Shown here piece after piece: positions 35,614-45,667 of a stretch of DNA of 64,000 nt. The position numbers and the translations under genes are program-made. Each line of letters opens with the position of its first letter. Position 1 is the first letter of the stretch. This stretch comes from Tsukamurella asaccharolytica. Its GTDB lineage: Bacteria > Actinomycetota > Actinomycetes > Mycobacteriales > Mycobacteriaceae. Location: positions 372,001-436,000 of the forward strand of contig NZ_VIGW01000003.1 of the NCBI RefSeq assembly GCF_007858435.1, written 5' to 3'. The notes under the pieces were generated by a model. That model was given only the letters and a program-made list of their open reading frames with translations. It made no database searches and had not been told where the DNA came from.

Positions 35614-36834
35614 GTGGGCAAGGCCTCGACGGAACCGGTCCCCGGCATTCCGCTCACCGAACCCGCCGAGGGCGTCCCCGAGCCCCTCACCACCGTCGAG
35701 GAGTTCGCGGAGTGCGCCGCGGCGCTGCGCCGGGGCACCGGCCCCATCGCCGTCGACACCGAGCGGGCGTCGGGCTTCACCTACTCGTCCCGCGCCTACC
35801 TGATCCAGATCAAGCGCACCGGGTCCGGGCTGTTCCTGCTCGACCCGATCCACGAGCCCGAGGGCCTGGCCCCGGTGATCGAGGCGATGCGCGGCGTCGA
35901 ATGGGTGCTGCACGCCGCCGACCAGGACCTGCCCTGCCTGCGGGACGACGGCTTCGAATGCGACGAGCTCTTCGACACCGAACTCGCCGGCCGCCTGCTG
36001 GGCGCGCCGCGGGTCAACCTCGCGGCCATGACCTCGGAGTACACGGGCTACGCCCTCGCGAAGGGCCACGGCGCCGCCGACTGGAGCACCCGGCCCCTGC
36101 CCCACGACTGGCTCAACTACGCGGCGCTGGACGTGGAGGTCCTGGTGGACCTGCGCGACGAGGCCTACGAGCGGCTCGAGGACGCTGGGAAGCTGGAGTG
36201 GGCGCTCGAGGAGTTCGAGTACGAGCGCACCCGGCCCGACCCGCCCCCGAAAGCCGATCCGTGGCGCCGCCTCTCCGGCCTGAGCACCCTGCGCAACCGG
36301 CGCCAGCTGGGCCGCGCCCGCGAGCTGTGGCTCGCGCGCGACGAGATGGCGGAACAGCGCAACGTCGCGCCCGGGCGGACCCTGCCGGACGCCGCGATCG
36401 TCAACGCCGCCGCGAAGAACCCTACGACGGAAGCGGAACTGACTGCCCTGCCGGTGTTCGGGGGGCCGCGGATGCGGCGCTCGGCGAAGCGCTGGCTCGG
36501 CGCGATCCACCGGGCGAACGCCCTCCCCGACTCCGCGCTGCCGCCCCTGCACGGCCCCCGCAACGCGGTGCCCGCCACCAACCGGTGGGCGAAGTCGAAC
36601 CCGGAGGCCGCCGAGCGCCTCACGAAGGTCCGGGCCGCGCTGTCCGCGATCTCCGACGAGGTGGCGGTGCCGGTGGAGAACCTCCTGCCGACCGACGCGG
36701 TCCGGCAGCTGTGCTGGGACGGGACGACTCATGGTTCCGACGCCGTCGACGTCGCCCTCGCCGCTACGGGCGCGCGGAACTGGCAGCGCCGACTGACGGC
36801 GAGCGCCGTCGCGGACGCGCTCGCCTCCGCCTGA
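35614..36834 (+). CDS. RNase D-like 3'-5' exonuclease with HRDC domain
   Basis: 406 aa from GTG 35614, 8 bp after DUF3000; the open frame runs back into DUF3000 but in another reading. The N-terminal DEDD exonuclease domain has AVDTERASGF, LHAADQDLPCL, FDTELAGRLLG and LNYAALDVEVL, giving the four acidic residues and the Tyr of DEDDy enzymes. A HRDC nucleic-acid-binding domain follows (about 240-320, LWLARDEMAEQRNV), then a C-terminal helical domain. A role in tRNA 3' processing is known for E. coli RNase D; the exact RNA target here is open. Orthologue of Rv2681 by position. Confidence 0.93.
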   Translation: MGKASTEPVPGIPLTEPAEGVPEPLTTVEEFAECAAALRRGTGPIAVDTERASGFTYSSRAYLIQIKRTGSGLFLLDPIHEPEGLAPVIEAMRGVEWVLHAADQDLPCLRDDGFECDELFDTELAGRLLGAPRVNLAAMTSEYTGYALAKGHGAADWSTRPLPHDWLNYAALDVEVLVDLRDEAYERLEDAGKLEWALEEFEYERTRPDPPPKADPWRRLSGLSTLRNRRQLGRARELWLARDEMAEQRNVAPGRTLPDAAIVNAAAKNPTTEAELTALPVFGGPRMRRSAKRWLGAIHRANALPDSALPPLHGPRNAVPATNRWAKSNPEAAERLTKVRAALSAISDEVAVPVENLLPTDAVRQLCWDGTTHGSDAVDVALAATGARNWQRRLTASAVADALASA

Positions 36835-36846
36835 CCGCGCCGGCGG

Positions 36847-38781
36847 TCAGCGCACCTGTTCCGGCGTGGCCGGCTCCTTCTCGACGGGCACGGTCACGTG
36901 CGCGCACGCGGTGACCCAGCCGGTGACGCGGAAGGCGATCTCCGACGGGGTGAGCCCCAGGTCGGTGAGGATCTCGCTGCGGGACGCGTGATCGAGGAAG
37001 TTCTGCTCGATGCCGAGGACACGGGTCGGCACGTCGACGTCCGCGCGCTGCAGCGCCGCGGTCACGGCCGCCCCGATGCCGCCGGCGACGCCGTTGTCCT
37101 CGAGGGTCACGACGAGGTGGTGCGTGCGCGCCAGGTCGACGATCGACGCCGGCACCGGTAGCACCCAGCGCGGGTCGACGACGGTCGCGGAGATGCCCTG
37201 GTTGCGCAGGCGCGCCGCGACGTCGACCGCGGTGTGCGCGAAGGCGCCGACCGCGACGATGAGCACATCCGCGCCGCTGGAACCGTCCTCGACGAGGACG
37301 TCGACTCCGTCGGGCAGGCGGCGCACGGCCTCGAGGTCCGCGGGCACCGCGCCCTTGCCGTACCGGATCAGGGTCGGCGCGTCGTCGACGTCGAGGGCCT
37401 CCGCGAACTCCTCGATCAGGCGCGCGGCGTCCCGGGGCACCGCCGCGCGCAGGCCCGGCACGATCGCGGCGAGCGACAGGTCCCACATGCCGTGATGGCT
37501 GGCGCCGTCGGGACCGGTGACGCCGGAACGGTCGAGGACCACGGTGACGCCCTGCCGCAGCAGCGCGACGTCCATGAGCAGCTGGTCGAAGGCGCGGTTG
37601 AGGAAGGTGGCGTACAGGGCCACGACGGGGTGCATGCCGCCCAGCGCCAGGCCGGCGGCGGAGGTCAGGGCGTGCTGCTCCGCGATGCCCACGTCGTACA
37701 TGCGATCGGGGAACTTGCGGCCGAAGTCGGCCACCCCCGTCGGCTCGGCCATGGCGCCGGTGATCGCCACGACATCGGACCGCTGCTCGCCCTGCGCGAC
37801 CAGTTCCGCCGCGAAGACGGAGGTCCAGTCGCGGGTGCCGCCGGCGCCGGCGACCGGGAGGCCGGTGGTGGGGTCGATGACGCCGATGCCGTGCATCTGG
37901 TCGGCCTCGTGATTCTCGGCGTGCTCGTAGCCGTTGCCCTTGCGGGTGAGGGCGTGCACCACCACGGGTCCGCCGAAGTCCTTGGCGCGCCGCAGCGCGG
38001 CCTCGAGGGCCTCCTCGTCGTGCCCGTCGATGGGGCCGATGTACTTGAGGCCGAGGTCGGCGAACAGCGCCTGCGGGCTCACCATGTCCTTGATGCCGGC
38101 CTTCATGCCGTGCAGGAACGAGTACGCGGGCTCGCCCAGGACGGGCATGCGGCGCAGCCGGGCGCGGGCCTCACCGAGCAGTCGCTCGTACTCGGGCTGC
38201 GTGCGCAGGCCCGTGAGCCGGTTGGCGAGTCCGCCGATGGTGGGCGCGTAGGAGCGGCCGTTGTCGTTGACGACGATGACGACGGGCCGGTCCGAGGCCG
38301 CGATGTTGTTGAGCGCCTCCCAGCACATGCCGCCGGTGAGGGCGCCGTCGCCGACCACGGCGACGACGGTGCGCTGCTCCCCCTTGAGCGCGAAGGCCTT
38401 CGCGAGGCCATCGGCGTAGCTCAGAGCGGCGGAGGCGTGGGAGGACTCGACCCAGTCGTGCTCGGACTCGGCGCGACACGGGTATCCGGAAAGGCCGCCG
38501 GCCTGGCGCAGGGTGTCGAAGCCGTCGCGCCGGCCCGTGAGGATCTTGTGCACGTAAGCCTGGTGCCCCGTGTCGAAGAGCACCGGATCGGTCGGCGAGT
38601 CGAAGACGCGGTGGATCGCCATGGTCAGCTCGACCACGCCGAGGTTCGGTCCGAGGTGACCACCCGTCGCCGAGACCTTCGCCACGAGGAAGTCCCGGAT
38701 CTCAGCGGCCAGCTCGGTGAGCTGGTCCTGATCCAGTCGACGCAGGTCCCGTGGGGACTCGATGGTGCGCAGCAGGTTCAT
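36847..38781 (-). CDS. dxs: 1-deoxy-D-xylulose-5-phosphate synthase
   Basis: 644 aa thiamine-diphosphate enzyme that starts the MEP pathway from pyruvate and glyceraldehyde 3-phosphate. Visible: [13 protein letters not shown] with the catalytic His, [15 protein letters not shown], the TPP motif [16 protein letters not shown], and the transketolase pyrimidine domain with [15 protein letters not shown]. The C-terminal transketolase domain is complete. Start [16 protein letters not shown] at 38781. Converges on the RNase D-like gene with a 12-bp gap. Confidence 0.97.
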   Translation of the reverse strand: MNLLRTIESPRDLRRLDQDQLTELAAEIRDFLVAKVSATGGHLGPNLGVVELTMAIHRVFDSPTDPVLFDTGHQAYVHKILTGRRDGFDTLRQAGGLSGYPCRAESEHDWVESSHASAALSYADGLAKAFALKGEQRTVVAVVGDGALTGGMCWEALNNIAASDRPVVIVVNDNGRSYAPTIGGLANRLTGLRTQPEYERLLGEARARLRRMPVLGEPAYSFLHGMKAGIKDMVSPQALFADLGLKYIGPIDGHDEEALEAALRRAKDFGGPVVVHALTRKGNGYEHAENHEADQMHGIGVIDPTTGLPVAGAGGTRDWTSVFAAELVAQGEQRSDVVAITGAMAEPTGVADFGRKFPDRMYDVGIAEQHALTSAAGLALGGMHPVVALYATFLNRAFDQLLMDVALLRQGVTVVLDRSGVTGPDGASHHGMWDLSLAAIVPGLRAAVPRDAARLIEEFAEALDVDDAPTLIRYGKGAVPADLEAVRRLPDGVDVLVEDGSSGADVLIVAVGAFAHTAVDVAARLRNQGISATVVDPRWVLPVPASIVDLARTHHLVVTLEDNGVAGGIGAAVTAALQRADVDVPTRVLGIEQNFLDHASRSEILTDLGLTPSEIAFRVTGWVTACAHVTVPVEKEPATPEQVR

Positions 38782-38847
38782 ATCCCTCGTGTCTACTCCC
38801 GTGAGAGGTGCCTTTCCACTTTACCGGCGCCGCCGGTCGGTCTCACG

Positions 38848-40062
38848 TTACCGGCCGCGCCGGTCTTCGCGACCCGGCACGAGCACCGCGAAGGCCTCCA
38901 GGTGGTGCGTCCCGGGGAAGGCATCGCACGCGTCCAGCGCGGCGAGGCGGTAGCCGTTCTCGCACGCCGCGCCCACATCGCGGGCGAACGCCGCCGGATC
39001 GCAGCCGACGTGCACGATCGCCCGCGGCGCGGTCGCGGCGATCGCGGCCATCACCGCCGCACCGGCACCGGTGCGGGGCGGGTCGAGCACCACGACCGAG
39101 GGCGACGGCAGTCCCCCGAGCCGGGAGGCCACGTCGCCGCGGTGGAAGGTGACGGGCTCCCCCGCGAGTGTCTGCTTCCCCGCGGCGATCGCGCCGCCGG
39201 AGGTCTCGACCACGTCGACCGCGAAACCCTCGTCGACCAGCGCGCCGGCAAGCACGCCCGCGCCCCCGTAGAGATCCCACGCCCGGCCCGGCTCGCCCCC
39301 GTACCGGCCCGTGTAGGCGGCGACCGACTGCGCGTACCGGGCCGCCGCGTCCCGGTGCGCCTGCCAGAAGCCGCCGACGGGGATCCGCCAGGACCGCGCG
39401 CCCACCCGGTACTCGGCGAGGGCGTCTCCGGCCAGGACCTGCGCGGGCCGTCCCCTGCGCGCGGGCACCGCGGCGTGCGCGGCGCCGGCGTCGTCGAGGA
39501 CGAGCGCCACCTCCGTGCCGGGCTCGGCGCGCAGGTCCGCCGCGAGCTCGGTGAGCGCGGCGGGCAGCTGCGCGCAGGGCGCGACGACCACGGCGTCGCC
39601 GCGGTGCACGTGCTGGCCGAGGCGACCGGCACCGTCGGCGACGAGGCGCGCGCGGTGCCGCCAGCCCGCGACGGGGCCGTCCGACACCGGAACGACGGCC
39701 GGGTCCCGGCCCGCTCCGAAGGCGTCGGGCGCGAAGCCGCCGATCCGCTGCAGCTGCTCGCGCAGCACCGACGCCTTGAGCTCGCGCTGGTAGGCGGGGT
39801 CGGCGAAGGTCAGGTCGCAGCAGCCGGCGCCCGCGGCGGCGGCGGCGCAGGCCTCGGGCACGCGGTGCGGCGAGGCCTCGAGGACCTCGACGGCGCTCGC
39901 CCGGGCGTAGGACTTCTTGACCTCGGTGACCCGCGCGCGCACCGTCTCCCCGGGGAGCGCGCCGCGCACGAAGACCGCCCGGCCCTCGTGCCGGGCGATC
40001 ACGAAGCCGCCGTGCCCGGGTGCGCCGCAGGTCAGCTCGAGCAGGTCATGCGGTGCGACCAT
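38848..40062 (-). CDS. TrmA/RlmCD-type RNA (uracil-C5) methyltransferase
   Basis: 404 aa from ATG 40062 (MVAPHDLLELTCG). A short N-terminal TRAM-like part is followed by a cysteine-rich bit (AGAGCCDLTFADPAYQ) that only partly resembles the 4Fe-4S motif of RumA. The SAM domain has WDLYGGAGVLAGAL and VVLDPPRTGAG; the nucleophile Cys is in HVGCDPAAFARD and the general base in HHLEAFAVL. It methylates C5 of uracil in tRNA or 23S rRNA; which one is undecided. It overlaps the DUF3159 gene by 17 bp. The M. tuberculosis counterpart is Rv2689c. Confidence 0.92.
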   Translation of the reverse strand: MVAPHDLLELTCGAPGHGGFVIARHEGRAVFVRGALPGETVRARVTEVKKSYARASAVEVLEASPHRVPEACAAAAAGAGCCDLTFADPAYQRELKASVLREQLQRIGGFAPDAFGAGRDPAVVPVSDGPVAGWRHRARLVADGAGRLGQHVHRGDAVVVAPCAQLPAALTELAADLRAEPGTEVALVLDDAGAAHAAVPARRGRPAQVLAGDALAEYRVGARSWRIPVGGFWQAHRDAAARYAQSVAAYTGRYGGEPGRAWDLYGGAGVLAGALVDEGFAVDVVETSGGAIAAGKQTLAGEPVTFHRGDVASRLGGLPSPSVVVLDPPRTGAGAAVMAAIAATAPRAIVHVGCDPAAFARDVGAACENGYRLAALDACDAFPGTHHLEAFAVLVPGREDRRGR

Positions 40063-40738
40063 GCACCGTCCTCCTGGCCACGAGGAAGGTGAGCAGCAGG
40101 CCGACCGCGAACATGGGCCAGCCCATGACGATCCGCGCGACGCCGAGACCACCCACGTCGTCGTTCTGGTACAGCGCGAACTGGACGGCGAACCGCACGA
40201 CGAACATGCCGATCCACAGGACGGTCAGCCACGCGAAGACGCGGAACTGCCGCCGGTCGGCCCGCCAGTCGTGGGCGGCGGCCTTCGTGTCCGCACCGGC
40301 CCCGTCGTCCTTCCGCTCGTCGAACAGGTGCCACAGCACCCCGACGAGCGGCCGGCGCACGATCAGGGACACCGCGAAGACGACGGCGAAGACGGCCTGC
40401 ATGACGATGCCGTAGAGGAAGTAACCCCTGCCGCTGCCACCGACGATCATCGCGATCACCACGCATACCGCGACGCCGAAGAAGCCCGAGATCGCGGGCT
40501 GGATGGAGGTTCGGGTGGCGAGTCGGACCACGGCGACGAGGGCGGCCACCGCGAGGGCCGCGATCGCGCCGCCCGTGAGCCCCCAGATCGCGTTCCCGGG
40601 CACGAACGCCATCACGGGCAGGGCGGAGTACACCATGCCCTGCCAGCCGCCCATCTGCTCGAGCACCTGGTCCTTGATCGAAGGCTCGGGGGCCTTCTGC
40701 TCCGCCGTCGCCGGCTCCTGCTCAGCACCATCCGTCAC
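40046..40738 (-). CDS. DUF3159 family membrane protein
   Basis: 230 aa from GTG 40738 (TDGAEQEPATAEQKAPEPSI). About six helices follow the conserved EQMGGWQGMVYSALPVMAF start; near the C-terminus the RRPLVGVLWHLF and WPMFAVGLLLTFLVARR stretches are typical. DUF3159 proteins are widespread in actinobacteria and have no known role; some look like intracellular septation-protein (YciB-like) relatives. It overlaps the start of the methyltransferase gene by 17 bp, so the two are coupled. Confidence 0.86.
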   Translation of the reverse strand: MTDGAEQEPATAEQKAPEPSIKDQVLEQMGGWQGMVYSALPVMAFVPGNAIWGLTGGAIAALAVAALVAVVRLATRTSIQPAISGFFGVAVCVVIAMIVGGSGRGYFLYGIVMQAVFAVVFAVSLIVRRPLVGVLWHLFDERKDDGAGADTKAAAHDWRADRRQFRVFAWLTVLWIGMFVVRFAVQFALYQNDDVGGLGVARIVMGWPMFAVGLLLTFLVARRTVHGRTA

Positions 40739-40819
40739 AGGAACACAGTACGTGGCCGGGCCTCCCTCGATCCGGGCGTCCGGTGCCGCCGCTCCGGGCG
40801 GCCCTGGCATGCTCGGCTC

Positions 40820-41518
40820 ATGCCGCTCCCCGCGCACACCACCGCCGTTCTCCTGCCGGGCTCTGGCTCGGACGCCGATTTCGCGCTCCGCGCGTTCGCG
40901 CCGCTCACCGCACTGTGTGCACGCGCCGTGGCGGTGGACGCGGCGCCGCCGTCGGTGGTGGCCGGGTATCGCGCGGCGCTGGACGCCGCCGCGTCCGACG
41001 GTCCGCTGCTGGCCTGCGGGGTCTCCCTGGGCTCCGCGGTGGCCGCGAGCTGGGCGCTGGAGCACCCCGACGCCGAGGTGACCCTCGTGCTCACGCTGCC
41101 GCCGTGGTGCGGGAAGCCCGGGCCGGAGGTACCGGCGGCGGTCTCGGCGCGGGTGACCGCGGACACGGTCGACGAGGTGGGCCCGGCCGAGGCGATCGCG
41201 CGGATGCGGGCCGGGAGCCCGCCGTGGCTGGCCCGGGAGCTGAGCCGGTCGTGGGCAGCGCACGGCGACTTCCTCGCCCCGGCCCTGCGCGAAGCCGCGG
41301 GGTACGCGGCGCCGACCGAGTCGGCGCTCGGCGGGCTGGGCGCGCGGACCGTCGTCGTCGGCGCCGAGGGCGACCTGATCCACCCGGTCGCCACGGCACG
41401 CGCCTGGGCTTCGGCGATCCCCGGCGCCGCCGCGGTGGTGGTCGACCTGGCGGATCTCGGCCCCGACCCGGCCGTGTTGGGCCGGGCGGGGCTCGACGGC
41501 CTTACTGCTGGTTCTTGA
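40820..41518 (+). CDS. Alpha/beta-hydrolase fold protein
   Basis: 232 aa from ATG 40820. A short hydrolase without lid: AVLLPGSGSDADFALR near the N-terminus, nucleophile elbow GVSLGSAVAAS (GxSxG, Ser at about 71), Asp in the VVGAEGDLIHP strand, which also carries the His. No substrate can be named. Rv2695 lies at the same place in M. tuberculosis. Its 3' end overlaps the convergent DUF3710 gene by 17 bp. Confidence 0.85.
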   Translation: MPLPAHTTAVLLPGSGSDADFALRAFAPLTALCARAVAVDAAPPSVVAGYRAALDAAASDGPLLACGVSLGSAVAASWALEHPDAEVTLVLTLPPWCGKPGPEVPAAVSARVTADTVDEVGPAEAIARMRAGSPPWLARELSRSWAAHGDFLAPALREAAGYAAPTESALGGLGARTVVVGAEGDLIHPVATARAWASAIPGAAAVVVDLADLGPDPAVLGRAGLDGLTAGS

Positions 41519-42323
41519 GTCGGGTCAGCGCCGATCCCTGGGTGAGCCGGTCCTGATTGCTCTGCCGCAGGGCGGCGGGGCCGTCGGCGGCGGCGCGCTG
41601 CGCGACCTGCGCGGCGATCGCCGCTGCGGCCTGCTCCTGCTGCGCCTGCTGCTCGGCCATGGCCTGCTGCAACTGCTGCACGAGCTCGGCGGGGAGCTCG
41701 ATCTCGAGGTGATCACGCGCGGGCCGCGGGTCGGTGCCGCGCCGGACCACCGTCTCGGCGAGCATCGCCCGCGCGAGCTGCGCGGCCTGCTCGGCGCTCT
41801 CGGCCGGCGAGGCCACGACGATCCGGACCATCCACCGCGGACCGTCGACGCCGATGAACCGCAGCACACCGTCGGGCTGGGTCCCCACGACCTCGCGGCC
41901 CCAATGGCCGTCGTCGATCGTGACCTGGGCGCCGTTCTCGCGGAGCGAGTCGGCGAGTTCGGTGACGACCTCGCGCCACTGCCCGCCCGACTTGGGGGCC
42001 GCGAAGACGCCGGGGGTGATGCGGCCGACCGGGGTGTCCAGGTGCACGCCGACGGGGACGCCCTCCGGGCTCATCTCGACCTGCAGCTGCGCCTCGGGCG
42101 GCATGGCCAGGATGATCGACCCCAGGTCCAGGCGGCCGTCGTCGAGACCCTCGGCGCTCTCGAGGGAGTTGAGGTCGTACGGACCGGCGCCGGTGCCGAG
42201 TTCCTGCACCTCGTCCTCGTCCGCGGGCGCCGGCACGGTGTGGTGCTCGGGCTGCCCGATCGTCGCGTACGGATCGACGCTCGCGGTGCTGCGCTGCTTG
42301 GACTTGCGGCGGCCGAGGGCCAT
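41502..42323 (-). CDS. DUF3710 family protein
   Basis: 273 aa from ATG 42323 (MALGRRKSKQRSTAS); the frame is open to 42572 but overlaps dut. An acidic, disordered N-terminus leads to a conserved core (RLDLGSIILAMPPEAQLQVEM and RWMVRIVVASPAESAEQA), and the C-terminus is Gln/Ala-rich and helical (QQLQQAMAEQQAQQEQAAAA). Actinobacteria-wide family of unknown function, located next to dut (Rv2696c in M. tuberculosis). Confidence 0.87.
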   Translation of the reverse strand: MALGRRKSKQRSTASVDPYATIGQPEHHTVPAPADEDEVQELGTGAGPYDLNSLESAEGLDDGRLDLGSIILAMPPEAQLQVEMSPEGVPVGVHLDTPVGRITPGVFAAPKSGGQWREVVTELADSLRENGAQVTIDDGHWGREVVGTQPDGVLRFIGVDGPRWMVRIVVASPAESAEQAAQLARAMLAETVVRRGTDPRPARDHLEIELPAELVQQLQQAMAEQQAQQEQAAAAIAAQVAQRAAADGPAALRQSNQDRLTQGSALTRLKNQQ

Positions 42324-42385
42324 GGACGGTGCTCCTTGGTTCTTCGAGGGTGGGCGGGAGGGCTCGGGAGTGCTACAGGGCGGGG

Positions 42386-42847
42386 CTAGTGCGAGGTCTC
42401 GAGGCTGGCGTGCCCGCCCGACGAGCCGTAGCCGCCGGCGCCGCGCACCGTCTCGTCGAGGAATGAGACCTCGTCGAAGTCGGGGAGCTCGACCCGCTGG
42501 ACGAGCAGCTGGGCGATGCGGTCGCCGCGCTTGATGTCGACGGCGGTGTCGCGATCGGTGTTGAGCAGGCACACGACGATTTCGCCGCGATAGCCGGCGT
42601 CGATGGTTCCGGGCGTATTGACCACGGTGAGACCGTGTTTCGCGGCGAGACCGGATCGCGGGTGGATCAGCCCGACGGTGCCGTGCGGCAGCGCGATCGC
42701 CACGCCGGTGGCGACGAGCGTGCGGGCACCGGGTTCGATCCGCACGTCGATCGTCGAGTACAGGTCCACGCCCGCGTCGCCGGGATGTGCGCGCTGGGGA
42801 AGGGGGAGGCCCTCGTCGAGCCGCAGTAGGGGAATCTGGCTCACCAT
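42386..42847 (-). CDS. dut: dUTP diphosphatase
   Basis: 153 aa trimeric dUTPase with all five motifs: [42 protein letters not shown] and the C-terminal [12 protein letters not shown]-loop-like arm. It splits dUTP to dUMP and pyrophosphate, keeping uracil out of DNA and feeding thymidylate synthesis. Placed between DUF3710 and DUF3093 as in mycobacteria. Confidence 0.97.
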   Translation of the reverse strand: MVSQIPLLRLDEGLPLPQRAHPGDAGVDLYSTIDVRIEPGARTLVATGVAIALPHGTVGLIHPRSGLAAKHGLTVVNTPGTIDAGYRGEIVVCLLNTDRDTAVDIKRGDRIAQLLVQRVELPDFDEVSFLDETVRGAGGYGSSGGHASLETSH

Positions 42848-42870
42848 GGGATGCAGACTACGCTGAAGCC

Positions 42871-43362
42871 GTGTCGGACGATCGAACAGTGAAGACCTCG
42901 GGGCCGGGAAACGCCTACTTCGAGAGGCTCACGGTGCCGTGGTACTGGTGGTTGGCGGGAGCGGTCGTGGCGGGCCTGCTCTGCTTCGAGGTGACGCTCG
43001 CCGCGCGCTGGGGCGATTGGATGATCGGCGCGTTCGTGCTGATCGTCGTGGTGATCGCCGTGCTGCTCTGGTCGATGGGCCGCGGCAGCGTCGCGGTGCG
43101 CGAGGGGGAGCTGTGGGCGGGCAACGCCCACCTGCCACTGGAGTTGATCACCCGGGCCGCGGCGGTTCCGCCGGAGGCGAAGAGCGCGGCCCTGGGCCGC
43201 CAGCTCGATCCCGCCGCGTTCGTATATCACAAGGGGTGGATCAAGACGATGATCGTCGTGGTCCTCGACGATCCCGACGATCCGACGCCGTACTGGATGG
43301 TGTCCACGCGGCGTCCGGAGAAGATTCTCGCTCTCATCCCCGCTGCGACCACGCTCGGATAG
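42871..43362 (+). CDS. DUF3093 family membrane protein
   Basis: 163 aa from GTG 42871, 24 bp from the divergent dut start. Two adjacent helices ([20 protein letters not shown] and [18 protein letters not shown]) follow the [11 protein letters not shown] signature; the rest is a small beta domain ending in the family motif [13 protein letters not shown]. Actinobacterial family of unknown function (Rv2698 by position). Confidence 0.88.
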   Translation: MSDDRTVKTSGPGNAYFERLTVPWYWWLAGAVVAGLLCFEVTLAARWGDWMIGAFVLIVVVIAVLLWSMGRGSVAVREGELWAGNAHLPLELITRAAAVPPEAKSAALGRQLDPAAFVYHKGWIKTMIVVVLDDPDDPTPYWMVSTRRPEKILALIPAATTLG

Positions 43363-43391
43363 CGAGCGGGTCGCCGCGGAGAAGTTCGCCG

Positions 43392-43691
43392 TCAGGCGCA
43401 GTCGATGCAGATCAGCTCGGTGCCGTCGGGATCGGCGAGCCGGCTGCGGTGGTACACCAGGAAGCAGCTGGTACAGGTGAACTCGTCAGCCTGCTTGGGC
43501 ACTACGCGGACGCTCAGCTCCTCGCCCGACAGGTCGGCTCCGGGGAGCTCGAACGATTCGGCGGTCTCGCCCTCGTCCACATCCACCGTGCCGGACTGAC
43601 CCTCGTTGCGACGGGCCTTGAGCTCTTCGAGCGAATCCTCCGAGATCTCGTCCGCCTCGGACCGCCGTGGAGCGTCGTAATCAGTTGCCAT
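43392..43691 (-). CDS. DUF4193 family zinc-ribbon protein
   Basis: 99 aa, acidic N-terminal two-thirds (MATDYDAPRRSEADEIS) followed by a zinc-ribbon built from FTCTSCFLVYHRSRL and ELICIDCA, four cysteines as two CxxC. The family occurs in nearly all actinobacteria (Rv2699c) and is often highly expressed, but its function is unknown. Converges on DUF3093 with a 29-bp gap, and faces cei across a 266-bp region with the shared promoters. Confidence 0.9.
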   Translation of the reverse strand: MATDYDAPRRSEADEISEDSLEELKARRNEGQSGTVDVDEGETAESFELPGADLSGEELSVRVVPKQADEFTCTSCFLVYHRSRLADPDGTELICIDCA

Positions 43692-43957
43692 ACCGTGTCA
43701 TCCCCATCCTTGCTCGTGCCCCGAGCCTCGGGGTTTCCGAGGCCGCCGGGCGCGTTGTTAGCCGCGCGAGCGGCCAGAGTGTAGCGCACTGAGAATCGAT
43801 TGTCACTACTCTTCGTGACGGTCGCTGATTCCACCGCTCGTTGCCCCTCTAACGCACGATGAGCTCAATTGATTCCCACGGCGGCCGAGGGGTGGGGCGC
43901 CGCGATTCCTGCGCCGCCTCCCCTGCGCTGCGGCCGTCCTCCCGTACAGTCGGGGCC

Positions 43958-44692
43958 GTGGTTTCCCAGCTCACCGGCGCGGGCCGGCGATTCGACCGGA
44001 ACGGCGAACCGTTCCGGCGTCGCAACACGCTGCCGATCCTCATCGTGATCGCCGTTCTCGCCGTGGTCGCCATCGCGACCTGGGCTCGCGCCATGTCCTC
44101 CCAGGAGGAGACCGCCGCTCCCGTCTCGTGCCCGCCACCTCCGGCGCCATCGGCCTCGGCGAACGCGACGACGGCCGGCGCCGCGGCGCGCGCCGGTGCC
44201 ACGACGCCGGCGCCCGCGCCCGCGTCGGGGCGGTTCGAGGTGGTCTCCCCCGACGACCTCGTCGCGGTCCGCCCCGCGCCCCTCGCCGCGTCGACGGTCC
44301 GCGTGCTCAACGCCTCGGGGCAGGCCGGGCGGGCGGAGACGACCTTGAACAAGCTCGCCGACTACGGCTTCAGCGCCCCCACCTCCGGCGCGTACGGCAA
44401 CGACCCGGTCTATCCGGAGATGGCCTGCCAGGCGCAGCTGCGGTTCGGCGACACGGGCAGGGCGGCGGCCGCGGCGGCGTGGATCATCGCGCCGTGCGCC
44501 GAGCTGATCAACGACGGGCGACGCGACAACTCGGTCGACCTCGTGCTCGGCACCTTCTTCACCGACCTCGAGCCCAGCACCGATGCGCAGGAGATCCTGC
44601 GCATCCTGCGCGCGGCACCCTCGGGGGCGGCGGACGGCGGGGCGAATCCCGCGCTGGTCTCCGCGGTCCACAGCCAGTCCTGCAACCGCTGA
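43958..44692 (+). CDS. cei: Envelope integrity protein Cei (LytR C-terminal domain)
   Basis: 244 aa from GTG 43958. A basic N-terminus (RRFDRNGEPFRRRN) precedes one membrane helix (LPILIVIAVLAVVAIATWA), a Pro/Ala/Thr linker with one Cys, and an extracytoplasmic LytR_C domain (STVRVLNASGQAGRAE, ADYGFSAPTSG, then the conserved CAELINDGRRDNSVDLVLG). Mycobacterial Cei (Rv2700) is needed for cell-envelope stability and drug tolerance. Place and length agree. Confidence 0.9.
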   Translation: MVSQLTGAGRRFDRNGEPFRRRNTLPILIVIAVLAVVAIATWARAMSSQEETAAPVSCPPPPAPSASANATTAGAAARAGATTPAPAPASGRFEVVSPDDLVAVRPAPLAASTVRVLNASGQAGRAETTLNKLADYGFSAPTSGAYGNDPVYPEMACQAQLRFGDTGRAAAAAAWIIAPCAELINDGRRDNSVDLVLGTFFTDLEPSTDAQEILRILRAAPSGAADGGANPALVSAVHSQSCNR

Positions 44693-44705
44693 CCTCCGCC
44701 GGCTG

Positions 44706-45578
44706 CTACAGGTTTTCCAGGCCCCCGGCCGCCCGCAGCAGGGCGACCAATTCGTCGGCGATCCCCGGCGCCGCCGCAAGAGTCAGAGCGCCGTCGTCGC
44801 TGGTGGAGTCCGCAGCGGGCACGATCACGACGGCGCCCGCCTCCTGCGCGACGAGCGCGCCCGCGGCCCAGTCCCACGGGCTGAGTCCGTGCTCGAAGTG
44901 CGCGTCCGCACGTCCCGCGGCCACCATGCACAGGTCGAGCGCGGCCGAGCCGATGCGTCGCACGTCGCGCACGGCGGGCAGCAGCTGCGCGAGCACCCGG
45001 CCCTGCTTCTCGCGGCGCTCGCGGGCGTACCCGAAACCGGTCGCGACGAGGGCCAATGCGGGGTCGGTGATCGGGTTCGCACGCAGCTCGCGGACGGTGC
45101 CGTCCGCGGCGATCTCGCGCGCTCCGGCGCCCAGGGCGGCTGCGTACACCGTGCCGTGCACGACGTCGGCGACCGCACCCGCCACGGACACGCCGTCGAT
45201 CTGGGCGCCGAGGGAGACCGCGTACGCGGGCACCCCGTAGAGGAAGTTGACGGTGCCGTCGATCGGATCGACGATCCAGCGGACCGCGCCCGGCTCGCCC
45301 CGTTCACCGCCGAACTCCTCACCGAGGACCGTGTCGTCCGGCCGCAGTTCCGCGAGCCGTTCCCGCACGAAGCGTTCGGTCTCGGTGTCGACGACGGTCA
45401 CCGGATCCGTGGGCGTCGACTTCGTGGTCACCCCCTCCGGACGCGTCCCGTCGGCACCGTCGAAAGCATTGGCGCCGAACACCTCCGCGCGGCGGTCCGC
45501 GACGCGGCGCGCCGCCTCCGTGACGACGGTGACGGCGATCTCGGACAACTCCCACCGGTTACCTTGCACGCCCTCCAC
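44706..45578 (-). CDS. suhB: Inositol monophosphatase family protein SuhB
   Basis: 290 aa Mg-dependent phosphatase. Motifs: LGEEFGGERGE (first metal Glu), RWIVDPIDGTVNFLYG (the DPxDGT box) and WDWAAGALVAQEAGA (third metal Asp). It frees inositol from inositol 1-phosphate, useful beside the PI/PIM pathway seen earlier in the window. Rv2701c is the orthologue by position. Converges on cei with 13 bp between. Confidence 0.93.
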   Translation of the reverse strand: MEGVQGNRWELSEIAVTVVTEAARRVADRRAEVFGANAFDGADGTRPEGVTTKSTPTDPVTVVDTETERFVRERLAELRPDDTVLGEEFGGERGEPGAVRWIVDPIDGTVNFLYGVPAYAVSLGAQIDGVSVAGAVADVVHGTVYAAALGAGAREIAADGTVRELRANPITDPALALVATGFGYARERREKQGRVLAQLLPAVRDVRRIGSAALDLCMVAAGRADAHFEHGLSPWDWAAGALVAQEAGAVVIVPAADSTSDDGALTLAAAPGIADELVALLRAAGGLENL

Positions 45579-45667
45579 AGAACCACAATCCGCGGTACTT
45601 TGTCAGCGCCGGGGGCACCCGGGCGGAGGACGTGACGTCCGGCACTTCGAGGGATGCGGAGCAGGCA

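Noticed and set aside
37234-40092. A 952-codon plus-strand open frame opposite dxs and the RNA methyltransferase
   Set aside because: Composition shadow; it crosses two real genes with full motif sets on the other strand.
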